Below are positions 17,970 through 25,053 of a stretch of 64,000 nucleotides of DNA, in pieces; the first letter of the stretch is position 1, and each line of letters starts with the position of its first letter. The stretch is from Sandaracinaceae bacterium (GTDB lineage: Bacteria > Myxococcota_A > Polyangia > Polyangiales > Houyiibacteriaceae), in assembly GCA_020633055.1 (NCBI GenBank), contig JACKEJ010000009.1, positions 541,893 through 605,892 on the forward strand, given 5' to 3'. The notes beneath the pieces are model-generated. The model was not told the origin of the DNA. It ran no database searches and saw only the letters and a list, made by a program, of their open reading frames with translations. The position numbers were made by a program, and so were the translations under genes.

Positions 17970-18569
17970 ATGGCGCGAGACGGGACCAAGGGCGGCGCGT
18001 CGGACGGGACCGGCGACGGCAGGAGCGATGACCGCGACACGGCGCCGGACCTGAGCGCGGCGCTCGCGGACGACGACCCCACGGCGGAGTCGAAGCCGCT
18101 GACGCACCTGAGCGCGCGGGGTGAGGCGCACATGGTGGACGTGGGTGACAAGGACGTGACCCAGCGCGAAGCCCGCGCGCGGGGCGCGTTGCGCATGGCC
18201 CCCGAGACGCGGCGCCGGCTATTGGCCGACGACACCCCCAAGGGGGACGTGTTCGCGAGCGCGCGCATCGCGGGCATCCAGGCGGCCAAGCGGACGGCGG
18301 ACCTGATCCCCCTGTGTCACCCCCTCTCGCTCAACGCGGTGAGCGTCACCATCGACCCCGACCCCGACGACGTCGAGCGCGTGTGGGTGGAGGCGACCGT
18401 GCGCTGCACCGGCAAGACGGGCGTGGAGATGGAGGCGCTCACGGCTGCGAGCGTGGCGCTCCTCACGCTGTACGACATGCTCAAGGGCATCGACCGCGAG
18501 ATGGTCATCGAGAGCGTGGCGCTGCACGAGAAGCGCGGCGGCCGGCGCGGCCACTACGTGCGGGGCTGA
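17970..18569 (+). CDS. moaC: Cyclic pyranopterin monophosphate synthase accessory protein MoaC
   Basis: 199 residues. It acts in the first step of molybdenum cofactor synthesis, converting the MoaA product to cPMP. Family motifs are clear: MVDVGDKDVTQREARARG, IAGIQAAKRTADLIPLCHPL, VEATVRCTGKTGVEMEALT, ALLTLYDMLKGIDREM and KRGGRRGHY. The first 50 residues (acidic, Gly/Asp-rich) are absent from typical MoaC, so translation might instead start later. It is three bases downstream of fbp, an unusual partner, and no other moa gene is in the window. Confidence 0.93.
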   Translation: MARDGTKGGASDGTGDGRSDDRDTAPDLSAALADDDPTAESKPLTHLSARGEAHMVDVGDKDVTQREARARGALRMAPETRRRLLADDTPKGDVFASARIAGIQAAKRTADLIPLCHPLSLNAVSVTIDPDPDDVERVWVEATVRCTGKTGVEMEALTAASVALLTLYDMLKGIDREMVIESVALHEKRGGRRGHYVRG

Positions 18570-18605
18570 CAAGGGGCAGGGGCACCCCTCGATCGCAGGG
18601 CTCCC

Positions 18606-19115
18606 TCAGTGGTGGCGCGCCACGGTAGCCTGGATCGCGTGCAGGACGCTGGGAGGGCCGACCGTCGCCGGCTGCAGCGCGTCCGTGAGGAACGTCGCGG
18701 CCTCCGGAAACTCCGAGAAGTAGCGCTCCACGGTGGACGAGCGGCCAACGACCGACATGCCCCCGAGGATGCTGCGCACGATGCTCGCGACGAAGCCCTG
18801 CTCGGAGAGGATGATGGCGCGCTTCAGGGTGGTGGCTTCGAAGCGAGCCATGGACTCCTGGATGGCGCCGCGCACGCTCGCGTTCGGCATCACCATCTTG
18901 GCGAGGTGCGCGACCATGCAGGTCCCACCGGGGTACCGGGCGAGGATGCGCGCATGGAGGGCGCCAGCCTCCTCCATGGCGTTGACGGTGAGCTCCCCGC
19001 TCTGGCTGGTGATCAGCACATTGCCGATGGCCGAGAACGTGAAAGCTCCGTGATCGACGACGAATGGTCCGTGGAGAGTGGAATCTCCAGCTGTGGGGGG
19101 AAGATGGACTTTCAT
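18606..19115 (-). CDS. Hypothetical cytoplasmic protein, possibly STAS-like
   Basis: 169 residues. An alternating strand/helix pattern (FTFSAIGNVLITSQSGELT, VAHLAKMVMPNASVRGAIQE, TTLKRAIILSEQGFVASIV, RSILGGMSVVG) recalls STAS/SpoIIAA-like folds that are common in uncharacterised Myxococcota proteins, but no diagnostic residue is seen. The assigned ATG lacks a ribosome site; a TTGACA hexamer lies only 17 bases before it, so the real start may be further inside. It converges with moaC. Confidence 0.6.
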   Translation of the reverse strand: MKVHLPPTAGDSTLHGPFVVDHGAFTFSAIGNVLITSQSGELTVNAMEEAGALHARILARYPGGTCMVAHLAKMVMPNASVRGAIQESMARFEATTLKRAIILSEQGFVASIVRSILGGMSVVGRSSTVERYFSEFPEAATFLTDALQPATVGPPSVLHAIQATVARHH

Positions 19116-19258
19116 TCGGAGGAAAACTGTATGTCAAGACACGACAGGCGGCCAGGCGAATGTCGGGGCCGTTCGGGACTGTCACAGCCGACCGGCGCCG
19201 CGCGGGGGGGTCCGCTCGGCGCCGGCAGCAGGCGCTTCGTGCGCGCGTTGGGACGCGC

Positions 19259-20596
19259 TCAGTGGGTGGGGATGGCGCAGGCCATGGGCTCCGTCTCCCA
19301 GCCCACGTTGTTGGCGTCGAAGACGTTCCGGATCGCTTGCGGCGTGTTCGGGCCGATCAGCGTCACCGCCGGCCAGTCCGCGCCCTCGTTGGGATCGGAG
19401 CACTCGTAGTCGTCGTCACACTTGAGGGCGCCGTGCATGTCGTGCATGCCCGCCGGGCCAATGTGCGCGCAGTGGAGGTGCGGGTTCGTCGGCACCATGA
19501 AGTGGTGCTTGAACTTGCACGGCAGCGACAGACCCGCGAGCGGGCGGTTGGGGCCGCACGCGGGCGAGAACAACGGCAGGCTGCTGATGTACGCGATGCA
19601 CTCCTCCTCGCTCTCGTACTGGAGCGTGTGCTCGTCGCCCGCGCAGTACTCGGTGTGCACGCGACAGATGTCCTCGACGCCCCAGCGGTGGCTCAGCTCC
19701 GAGGCCTGGACGTAGGTCTCGACCCAGTCGCGGATGCCCTCGGTGGGGATGACGGAGTAGTCGCCCACGAGCGTCGAGCAGCCCTCGAACACGACCTCTT
19801 GCTCGGTGTACGCGTCCGTGTAGGGGAGGTCGCCGCGCAGGAAGGAGCCGCCGAAGGTGCTGCCCTGAATCCAGGTGGATCCGTCGGTCGACACGTGCAG
19901 GGCCGCTGGCTTGGTGGGGTCGATGGTGGTGTCGTAGTACCAGAAGTCGTGGTTGAGGCTCTGCATCGCCATGCCCAGGTACTCGGCCACGTTGTCGACC
20001 CCCGTGTAAGTGCCGATGCCGTAGGGGACGAAGACCGTGACGTCGGGCTCGAACACCGTGCTCAGGTCGCTGACGAACTGCGGCGTGTCGAGGCACTGCG
20101 TGGCGTTCACGTGGTAGGTGAAGATGCCCTGGAAGGTGAGCACGTTCTGGAGACGGGCGGCGTCCATCTCCATGTCGTTGGGGCCGCAGCCGTAGTCGTG
20201 GCGCTGGAGCGAGCTGCAGCTACGGATCGCGCGGGGGGTCACCCACAACCACTTGAGCGGCTGGACCACGCGGCACAGCGCCTCGAGCTCGTAGATCTGC
20301 TGGCCCTCTTCGCCCAGCAGCAGGTCGAGCGCGGGGTTGCATTCACAGCGGTCGCGCGCCAGCTCGCGCACCGCGTCGCAGCAGCCGCCGAGGTTGCTGG
20401 GCAAGCCGAGCAGGCCGGTGTCCTGACAGACCTGGATGGGCCCAAGGTCCGCGACGCACTCGTTCGTGTTCGTCGGTTGGGGCGCCGGCGTCCACCAGGC
20501 GGATGCCTGCTCCGGTGCGCTGCTCACGCCCACGGCGACCAGGGAGGCCAGGACCGCTCCGGCCCAACGACCGTGACTTTCCGTCAATTTCGTCAT
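19259..20596 (-). CDS. Secreted Cys-rich protein, possible SnoaL-like segment
   Basis: 445 residues from ATG 20596, which has a GAAGGG ribosome site nine bases upstream and a signal peptide (AGAVLASLVAVGVSSAPEQA). The mature part has many Cys (GGCCDAVRELARDRCECN, RSCSSLQRHDYGCG, EDICRVHTEYCAG, CGPNRP) and many aromatic residues. The segment FVPYGIGTYTGVDNVAEYLG resembles a SnoaL/NTF2-like ligand pocket. Two His-rich stretches near the end (KFKHHFMVP, HLHCAHIGPAGMHDMHG) could bind metal. Divergent from the leucine-rich-repeat gene. Function unknown. Confidence 0.7.
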   Translation of the reverse strand: MTKLTESHGRWAGAVLASLVAVGVSSAPEQASAWWTPAPQPTNTNECVADLGPIQVCQDTGLLGLPSNLGGCCDAVRELARDRCECNPALDLLLGEEGQQIYELEALCRVVQPLKWLWVTPRAIRSCSSLQRHDYGCGPNDMEMDAARLQNVLTFQGIFTYHVNATQCLDTPQFVSDLSTVFEPDVTVFVPYGIGTYTGVDNVAEYLGMAMQSLNHDFWYYDTTIDPTKPAALHVSTDGSTWIQGSTFGGSFLRGDLPYTDAYTEQEVVFEGCSTLVGDYSVIPTEGIRDWVETYVQASELSHRWGVEDICRVHTEYCAGDEHTLQYESEEECIAYISSLPLFSPACGPNRPLAGLSLPCKFKHHFMVPTNPHLHCAHIGPAGMHDMHGALKCDDDYECSDPNEGADWPAVTLIGPNTPQAIRNVFDANNVGWETEPMACAIPTH

Positions 20597-20714
20597 TTTC
20601 CGTACCCTTCGTGAAGTGCAAAACTCGTACATGTGTATCTCACGTTGGTGTAGCGCGATACAGAAATCCGTGAAATCTGCGTGACGCTTTGGAAGCCCCC
20701 CAGAAAAAGGCACC

Positions 20715-21278
20715 ATGGGACGCAAACTCGGGCGCCTGTGGTGCTGGACACGTCCGGTCCCCGTGCGGGACGCTCTCGCGGTGTCTGGTCCGCACCTGCC
20801 GGCGCTCGACCCCGCCACGCGCATCGACGCCGTCCGGCGTGACGCGGGCCTCACGCTGGACCTCTCTGGCTGTGGCCTCGGCTGGCTCCCCAGTGAGGCG
20901 TGCGCGCTCCCGTGGCTCGAGGTGCTGCGGCTCGAGGACAACGCGCTCACCGCCCTCAACCCGGAGATCGGCCGGCTGCGCTCCCTTCATACCCTGGAGC
21001 TGGGCTTCAACGCGCTCACGCGGTTGCCCGACGAGCTCTTCACGCTCGAGCACCTGCGCGCGCTGGACCTGAGCGGCAACCGTCTTCGGGCGCTACCCGC
21101 GCAGGTGGCGAGGCTGCGGCGGCTGAGCGAGCTGCGGGTCGTGGACAACCCGCTGGTGCTGCCCGACGCGCTGTGGTCGCTCCCGGAGCTGCGCGAGGTG
21201 CACCTCGACGGCGAGCAGTGGCGTGCCCTACCCGAGCCGTTGCGCGCATCTTGGGCGGGGCGGCTGCACGTGGTCTGA
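20715..21278 (+). CDS. Leucine-rich repeat protein
   Basis: 187 residues. It contains about six LRR units of 22-23 residues: LTLDLSGCGLGWLPSEA, LEVLRLEDNALTALNPEIG, LHTLELGFNALTRLPDELF, LRALDLSGNRLRALPAQVA, LSELRVVDNPLVLPDAL and LREVHLDGEQWRALP. LRR proteins bind other proteins; no effector, signal peptide or enzyme domain is present, so it is probably cytoplasmic. An AAAAAGG ribosome site precedes the ATG. Divergent from the secreted Cys-rich gene. Confidence 0.85.
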   Translation: MGRKLGRLWCWTRPVPVRDALAVSGPHLPALDPATRIDAVRRDAGLTLDLSGCGLGWLPSEACALPWLEVLRLEDNALTALNPEIGRLRSLHTLELGFNALTRLPDELFTLEHLRALDLSGNRLRALPAQVARLRRLSELRVVDNPLVLPDALWSLPELREVHLDGEQWRALPEPLRASWAGRLHVV

Positions 21279-21321
21279 AGTGCCCGCCGCCCACCCTCAC
21301 GACTGAGCCATGCGATTCTCT

Positions 21322-22050
21322 CTAGTCCAGGCCCGCGCGCCCCAGTGACCAATACGCCTTCGTCTTGTGCGGGCGCGTCTGACCGTCGGTGCGCCGCAGC
21401 TTCCGCAGCGCCTGGATGGCCTGCGCGCGACCCGTCATCAGCAAGCGCGCGTCACGCTCGCGGGCCAGGCCGCGCTCGAGTGCGTCACTCACCACGCGCA
21501 GGTGCGTGTCCCCCGCGGTGCGCTCGACACAGACGGCGTTGGGCAGGCCCAGCTGCGCGAGCACGAGCTCGGCCTCGCTCGCGGACTCCACCTCGAACAC
21601 ACAGGTGGGTCGCGTCGGCGATGCACCCCCGAGGGCCAGCGCCACGGCGAACGACGTCTCGTCGCCGAACAGAACCCATGGCTTGCCGGGAGGCGCCGCC
21701 AGCGAGGCCTGCGGGCCGATGAAGCGGAAGGGGTCGCCCGCCTTCACCGTGCGGATGAAGCGGGTCCCCGGGTGTGCCGTCTGCGCCGCCGCGTCCTGGT
21801 TCAAGTAGAGCAGGAAGTCGGTGCTGCTCGCGGTGCGGTCCCAGCCGATGGGCGTGAACGTGCGCGTGTCGAGGTCCGGCAGCAGCACCTGGACCTTGTC
21901 GCCCGGCGTCCAGGTGGCCTCGCGCACCACGTCCGCATGGACGCGGAGCCAACGGAAGCGGGACGACACCTCGCGGACCTCGGTGACCTGCCCGTCCCGC
22001 AGCAGCAGACCCCCCAGCGCGTTGAACACGAGCCCTTTTCCAGATGCCAT
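21322..22050 (-). CDS. Siderophore-interacting FAD-binding protein (SIP/ViuB family)
   Basis: 242 residues from ATG 22050 (GAGG ribosome site nine bases upstream). The layout is that of SIP ferric-siderophore reductases: an N-terminal FAD-binding barrel (REVSSRFRWLRVHAD, PGDKVQVLLPDLDTRTFTPI, GTRFIRTVKAGDPFRFIGPQ), an NAD(P)-like part (PWVLFGDETSFAVALALGG, CVFEVESASEAELVLAQLG) and a C-terminal helix. The family releases iron from siderophores by reducing it. The Fur-like operator and promoter just upstream support iron control. No siderophore synthesis or transport genes are near. Confidence 0.8.
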   Translation of the reverse strand: MASGKGLVFNALGGLLLRDGQVTEVREVSSRFRWLRVHADVVREATWTPGDKVQVLLPDLDTRTFTPIGWDRTASSTDFLLYLNQDAAAQTAHPGTRFIRTVKAGDPFRFIGPQASLAAPPGKPWVLFGDETSFAVALALGGASPTRPTCVFEVESASEAELVLAQLGLPNAVCVERTAGDTHLRVVSDALERGLARERDARLLMTGRAQAIQALRKLRRTDGQTRPHKTKAYWSLGRAGLD

Positions 22051-22075
22051 GCGTGACCTCGACTTTCTCATGGAT

Positions 22076-22104
22076 ACTTTATCGAAAATGAAAGTCAAAG
22101 TCAA
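22076..22104 (-). promoter_or_regulatory. Predicted promoter of the siderophore-interacting protein gene
   Basis: On the minus strand a TTGACT -35 box (22104-22099), a 17-base spacer and a TAAAGT -10-like box (22081-22076) precede the ATG at 22050 by about 25 bases. The sequence is strikingly AT-rich for this genome. A second TTGACT lies six bases nearer but gives a worse -10. Confidence 0.55.
22084..22102 (-). promoter_or_regulatory. Fur-like operator overlapping the promoter
   Basis: Read on the minus strand, the site is the hexamers GACTTT and GACTTT followed by CATTTTC. It matches the classical 19-bp Fur box (GATAAT, GATAAT, CATTATC) at 12 of 19 positions and covers the -35/-10 spacer of the predicted promoter. 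Iron-dependent repression of the downstream siderophore-interacting protein is the expected effect. Confidence 0.45.
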
Positions 22105-22233
22105 ATAAGTCCAACGGAGCGACCGGGGCGTGAGCCGTCGTCGTTGCCGCTGCTGAGACTGCCCGCTCCGCGCTCGTAGAAGACCTGGACCGAGGAGGAC
22201 CGTGAGGAGCGGTCCTCTGCTCCGTCAAGGCGC

Positions 22234-23007
22234 TCACGACCGCGGGGCGCGTTCCTCGCGGAACATTCGGAGCGCGTGCTGACCCGCCGCGCGCTGGCGC
22301 AGGGTGCGGGCCCGGGCAGCGAACGCAGGCGGCGTGTCGTCGAGCCCCGGCAGCCACACGCCGTAGCCCTCCTCGTGCCCGATCACCAGCGCCGGGGCGA
22401 GCATGCACGCGAAGTAGAGGTCCACCGCGCTCAGGTCGTCGCCGCTCAGGTATCGACCGCGCGCGAGGCGCTCGTCCGCCCACGCCACGGCCTCCAGCAC
22501 CACCGCCTCGGACCGCTGCAGGCCAGCCTCGTTGATGTTGAACGTGCGCTCGAGGCGTCGCCCTGCGACCGGGAGGAGCGCGCGGAACACCGTCGCTTGC
22601 CCTCTGTCCACCGTGCGTTCGGCCAAGCGGCCCATCACCGCGGGGTTGCCCAGCAGCGCACCGTACGCCAAGCGCCGCGTGTGTGGGCCGACCTTGTCGT
22701 GCAGGTAGGCCAGGTCCGCGTCGACGTTCGCGGGATGGAACAGCTCGGGCAGCGCGTAGCGCAGGATGTCCACCGAGTTGTGCACGACGTCGCCGTTGGG
22801 GCAGCGCAGGATGGGCGTCGAGCGAGCGCTCGAGGTCTTGTCTGCGCGGGCTGGCACACCGCGTAGCGCCAGCGCTGCGGGGAGCACGTGGAAGAACGGC
22901 AGATAGCGAGACTCGCGGTAGGGGATCCCGGCCCGGGTGAGCGCGAAGCGTGCGACCTCGCAGTAGTGGGAGAACGAGATCGAGACGAGGTGGTGCATGG
23001 TGGGCAT
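22234..23007 (-). CDS. Glutathione S-transferase family protein
   Basis: 257 residues. The N-terminal thioredoxin-like half (HHLVSISFSHYCEVARFALT, STPILRCPNGDVVHNSVDIL) carries the SxxC-type active-site region and the conserved cis-Pro/Ser substrate motif. The C-terminal half is helical (RYLSGDDLSAVDLYFACMLA), with the SGDDLSAVDLY helix cap typical of GSTs. The substrate is unknown. It ends 183 bases before the start of the siderophore-interacting protein gene, on the same strand. An ATG nine bases further in is an alternative start. Confidence 0.8.
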   Translation of the reverse strand: MPTMHHLVSISFSHYCEVARFALTRAGIPYRESRYLPFFHVLPAALALRGVPARADKTSSARSTPILRCPNGDVVHNSVDILRYALPELFHPANVDADLAYLHDKVGPHTRRLAYGALLGNPAVMGRLAERTVDRGQATVFRALLPVAGRRLERTFNINEAGLQRSEAVVLEAVAWADERLARGRYLSGDDLSAVDLYFACMLAPALVIGHEEGYGVWLPGLDDTPPAFAARARTLRQRAAGQHALRMFREERAPRS

Positions 23008-23031
23008 GGTCGGTATCGTGGGCGTCGGAGC

Positions 23032-23508
23032 TCAGGGGGTCTCGGGGTGCAGGAACTTGGGCACCCCCAGCGACAGGCCCTTGCCCGGCATGGCCAGCAG
23101 CGACGAGGTGCCGTGCGCCAAGAGCTGGCCGTCGGCGTCACGGACCCACGCCTCGGCGTAGCTGATGGTGCGCCCCGGCCGCACGCAGCGACCCTCGCAC
23201 GTGAGCAGGCCGCCCGACACGGAGGCCAGGTAGTTGAGCTTCAGGTCCACGTTCACCAGGCCGGCGCTCTCCGGGATGCGCATGTACGCCGACCAGAACG
23301 TCGCCGTGTCCAGCAAGGTGGCGAGTACGCCGCCGTGGAGGATGCCGTACGGCTGGAGGTGCCGCTTGTCGGCGGCGAGCTCCACCACGCAGGTGTCCAG
23401 GTCCATGGCCGTGAGCCGCATGGCCATGTGGGCGGGGAACGGGGCCTGGGCGACTAGCGCCTTGATGGCCTCGACATGCTCTGGATTGATGGTGATGGAT
23501 GGGCTCAT
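23032..23508 (-). CDS. PaaI-type hotdog-fold thioesterase
   Basis: 158 residues from ATG 23508, preceded by an AGGAG ribosome site; the longer open frame is rejected. The hotdog signature YGILHGGVLATLLDTATFW (HGG catalytic loop), VDLKLNYLASVSGG and GRTISYAEAWVRDADGQLLA place it in the PaaI/YdiI acyl-CoA thioesterase family. The substrate is unknown. A 28-bp palindrome lies about 50 bases upstream, suggesting control by a dimeric repressor. It is 24 bases upstream of the GST gene, so the two may be cotranscribed. Confidence 0.85.
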   Translation of the reverse strand: MSPSITINPEHVEAIKALVAQAPFPAHMAMRLTAMDLDTCVVELAADKRHLQPYGILHGGVLATLLDTATFWSAYMRIPESAGLVNVDLKLNYLASVSGGLLTCEGRCVRPGRTISYAEAWVRDADGQLLAHGTSSLLAMPGKGLSLGVPKFLHPETP

Positions 23509-23556
23509 GCTGGGGGCTCCTGTTGGGCGGAGACGGGGCGCTCTTTGCACCTGGAT

Positions 23557-23584
23557 CGGTTTGTTTGCCTAGTCAACCAAACCG
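23557..23584. promoter_or_regulatory. 28-bp near-perfect palindrome, repressor operator candidate
   Basis: Outer arms CGGTTTGTTTG and CAACCAAACCG flank a central CCTAGT; 26 of 28 positions pair. It lies in the gap between the divergent hotdog thioesterase gene (start 23508) and the small 99-residue gene (start 23651). Length and symmetry fit a TetR-type operator. No TetR gene is nearby, so the regulator would act in trans. Confidence 0.6.
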
Positions 23585-23650
23585 GGCGCCGCACAAGTCG
23601 CCTCGCAGCAAGAAGGTCACACCGCTCCGCGCACGAGGTAAGACATCGCG

Positions 23651-23950
23651 ATGGGCTACGAGTACGTCTGCAACGCACGACTCTCCACCGGGGAGTCTCG
23701 TGAGCTCGCGACCGCGCTCGAGCGACTGGGCTACATCCAGCTCGCGAACATGGATCCGCGTCGCATTCGGCTACGACTGGGCGACGCAGCGCCGCGCGAG
23801 GGGTGGGACGAAGACTTCGAGGTCATCGTCGAGGACGCGGTGACGGTCGTCGCGCATGGTGGGACGGGAAGGGACCGGGCGCGTTTGCTGCGCGCTGTCG
23901 CATCCTTTCTCGCGGGGCTCGGCTATGACGGCGAATTCACGGAGGCGTAG
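23651..23950 (+). CDS. Small hypothetical protein
   Basis: 99 residues with an alternating strand/helix pattern (MGYEYVCNARLSTGESRELA, GYIQLANMDPRRIRLRLG, EDFEVIVEDAVTVVAHGG, ARLLRAVASFLAGLGYDGEF). The end resembles small immunity-like or sensory domains, but no family is recognised. Its last 28 bases overlap the end of the convergent arrestin-like gene. The AGGTAAG before the ATG is a possible ribosome site. Confidence 0.6.
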   Translation: MGYEYVCNARLSTGESRELATALERLGYIQLANMDPRRIRLRLGDAAPREGWDEDFEVIVEDAVTVVAHGGTGRDRARLLRAVASFLAGLGYDGEFTEA

Positions 23951-24972
23951 GCCGCCGTGGTCCCGTCGTCGGTGGGGCGCGTGTCGAGCTGGACCGTGAG
24001 CTTGGCGTTCGGCCACCTGCGGATGTCGAGGTCGAACGTAACCTCCCACACGAGCTCGTTGTCCTCGATGTCGATGGAGAACCGCGCCACGTCCGGTGCG
24101 GGTGGATCGAGACGGGCCACCCACCTGGTCCCATTCGCGCTCAGCGGCGCGCTGTGCCGGTGGAGTTCGTGCCGCTCGTACCGCGCGTTGTCTCCGGTAC
24201 CCAAGCAGATGCTTTCGTAGACGCGGAGCGTGGCCGTCCCGCCGTTCAGCGGGGCGAGACCCTTGCTTTCGACGACGCACTCGAGCCGGTCGCGTACGCC
24301 CGCGCCGCGATACCCATCACTCTCGCGCACGACCGTGACGGTTGCGGTGTCCGTGGTGTAGTAGTGGTGGAAGAGGGCTCGGCGTCGGCGCGGGAACAGC
24401 AGCATGGCACCGAACAGCAGCACGGCCGCGAACGCCAGCGCCGCGTAGACGCTCGCGACGACGAGCACCGAGGCGAACCCGCACGCGATGATCGCGGCCA
24501 CGTTCGCGATGCCGAAGGCCAGCGCCACGCCGATGGCGACCTCGCTCGTGCTGTTCGCCCGCAGGCGCTTCACCTGCAGCGACCGCGACGCGCCGGGGAG
24601 GACGGTGAGCTCGACCCCAACCATCTCGTCCCAGGCCCACTCGCGGTCGGCGCGCGCTTCCAGCATCCACGCGACGTCCATCAGCGCGCCTGCATAGGTG
24701 GGTGGCGCGGACTCCGGCACGGTCAGCTCGAACGGGAACACCCGCGCGCGGCCTCGCCCCAACGTGACGCGTCCCCACGCTTTCTCGGCGGCGGTGCGGA
24801 GCTGCTGGTTGCCCTTGCCGCGCGTCCCCCAGCGCAGGCCCACGGACAGTGAGTGCACGTCGACGTCGGTGTTCGCGTCCACGAGCAGGTTTCCCCGGAC
24901 CGTCTCACCTGGCGCGAACGTCCGAGCGTCGCCCTCGATGTCGAGGGCCATGGTGATGGTGGCTTCGGTCAC
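23923..24972 (-). CDS. Arrestin-like membrane protein
   Basis: 349 residues from GTG 24972 (GAGAGG ribosome site); an ATG at 25026 would add 18 residues. The N-terminal part is an arrestin/Vps26-like beta sandwich (FAPGETVRGNLLVDANTDVD, VFPFELTVPESAPPTYAGAL, VAWMLEARADREWAWDE). Two membrane segments follow (EVAIGVALAFGIANVAAIIA, SVLVVASVYAALAFAAVLLF), then a second beta-rich domain (GTATLRVYESICLGTG, ARFSIDIEDNELVWEVTFDL). Probably an envelope scaffold; function unknown. It is the last gene of the 24-30 kb same-strand cluster, 81 bases after the acyltransferase fusion. Confidence 0.65.
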   Translation of the reverse strand: MTEATITMALDIEGDARTFAPGETVRGNLLVDANTDVDVHSLSVGLRWGTRGKGNQQLRTAAEKAWGRVTLGRGRARVFPFELTVPESAPPTYAGALMDVAWMLEARADREWAWDEMVGVELTVLPGASRSLQVKRLRANSTSEVAIGVALAFGIANVAAIIACGFASVLVVASVYAALAFAAVLLFGAMLLFPRRRRALFHHYYTTDTATVTVVRESDGYRGAGVRDRLECVVESKGLAPLNGGTATLRVYESICLGTGDNARYERHELHRHSAPLSANGTRWVARLDPPAPDVARFSIDIEDNELVWEVTFDLDIRRWPNAKLTVQLDTRPTDDGTTAAYASVNSPS

Positions 24973-25053
24973 GACATGCGCCTCTCGAGGGGCCGCTGTA
25001 CCACGCGAGAGGTCCATCGGCTGCACTTGCCGAGTGCGAACGCCCTCTGCGCG

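Noticed and set aside
19132..19137. TTGACA on the minus strand before the STAS-like gene as a promoter -35
   Set aside because: Only 17 bases separate it from the assigned ATG, with no -10 box, so it is not a promoter for that start.
23923..23950. 28-bp overlap of the ends of two convergent genes taken as a sign of a wrong frame
   Set aside because: Such convergent tail overlaps are common; both frames keep credible composition to the end.
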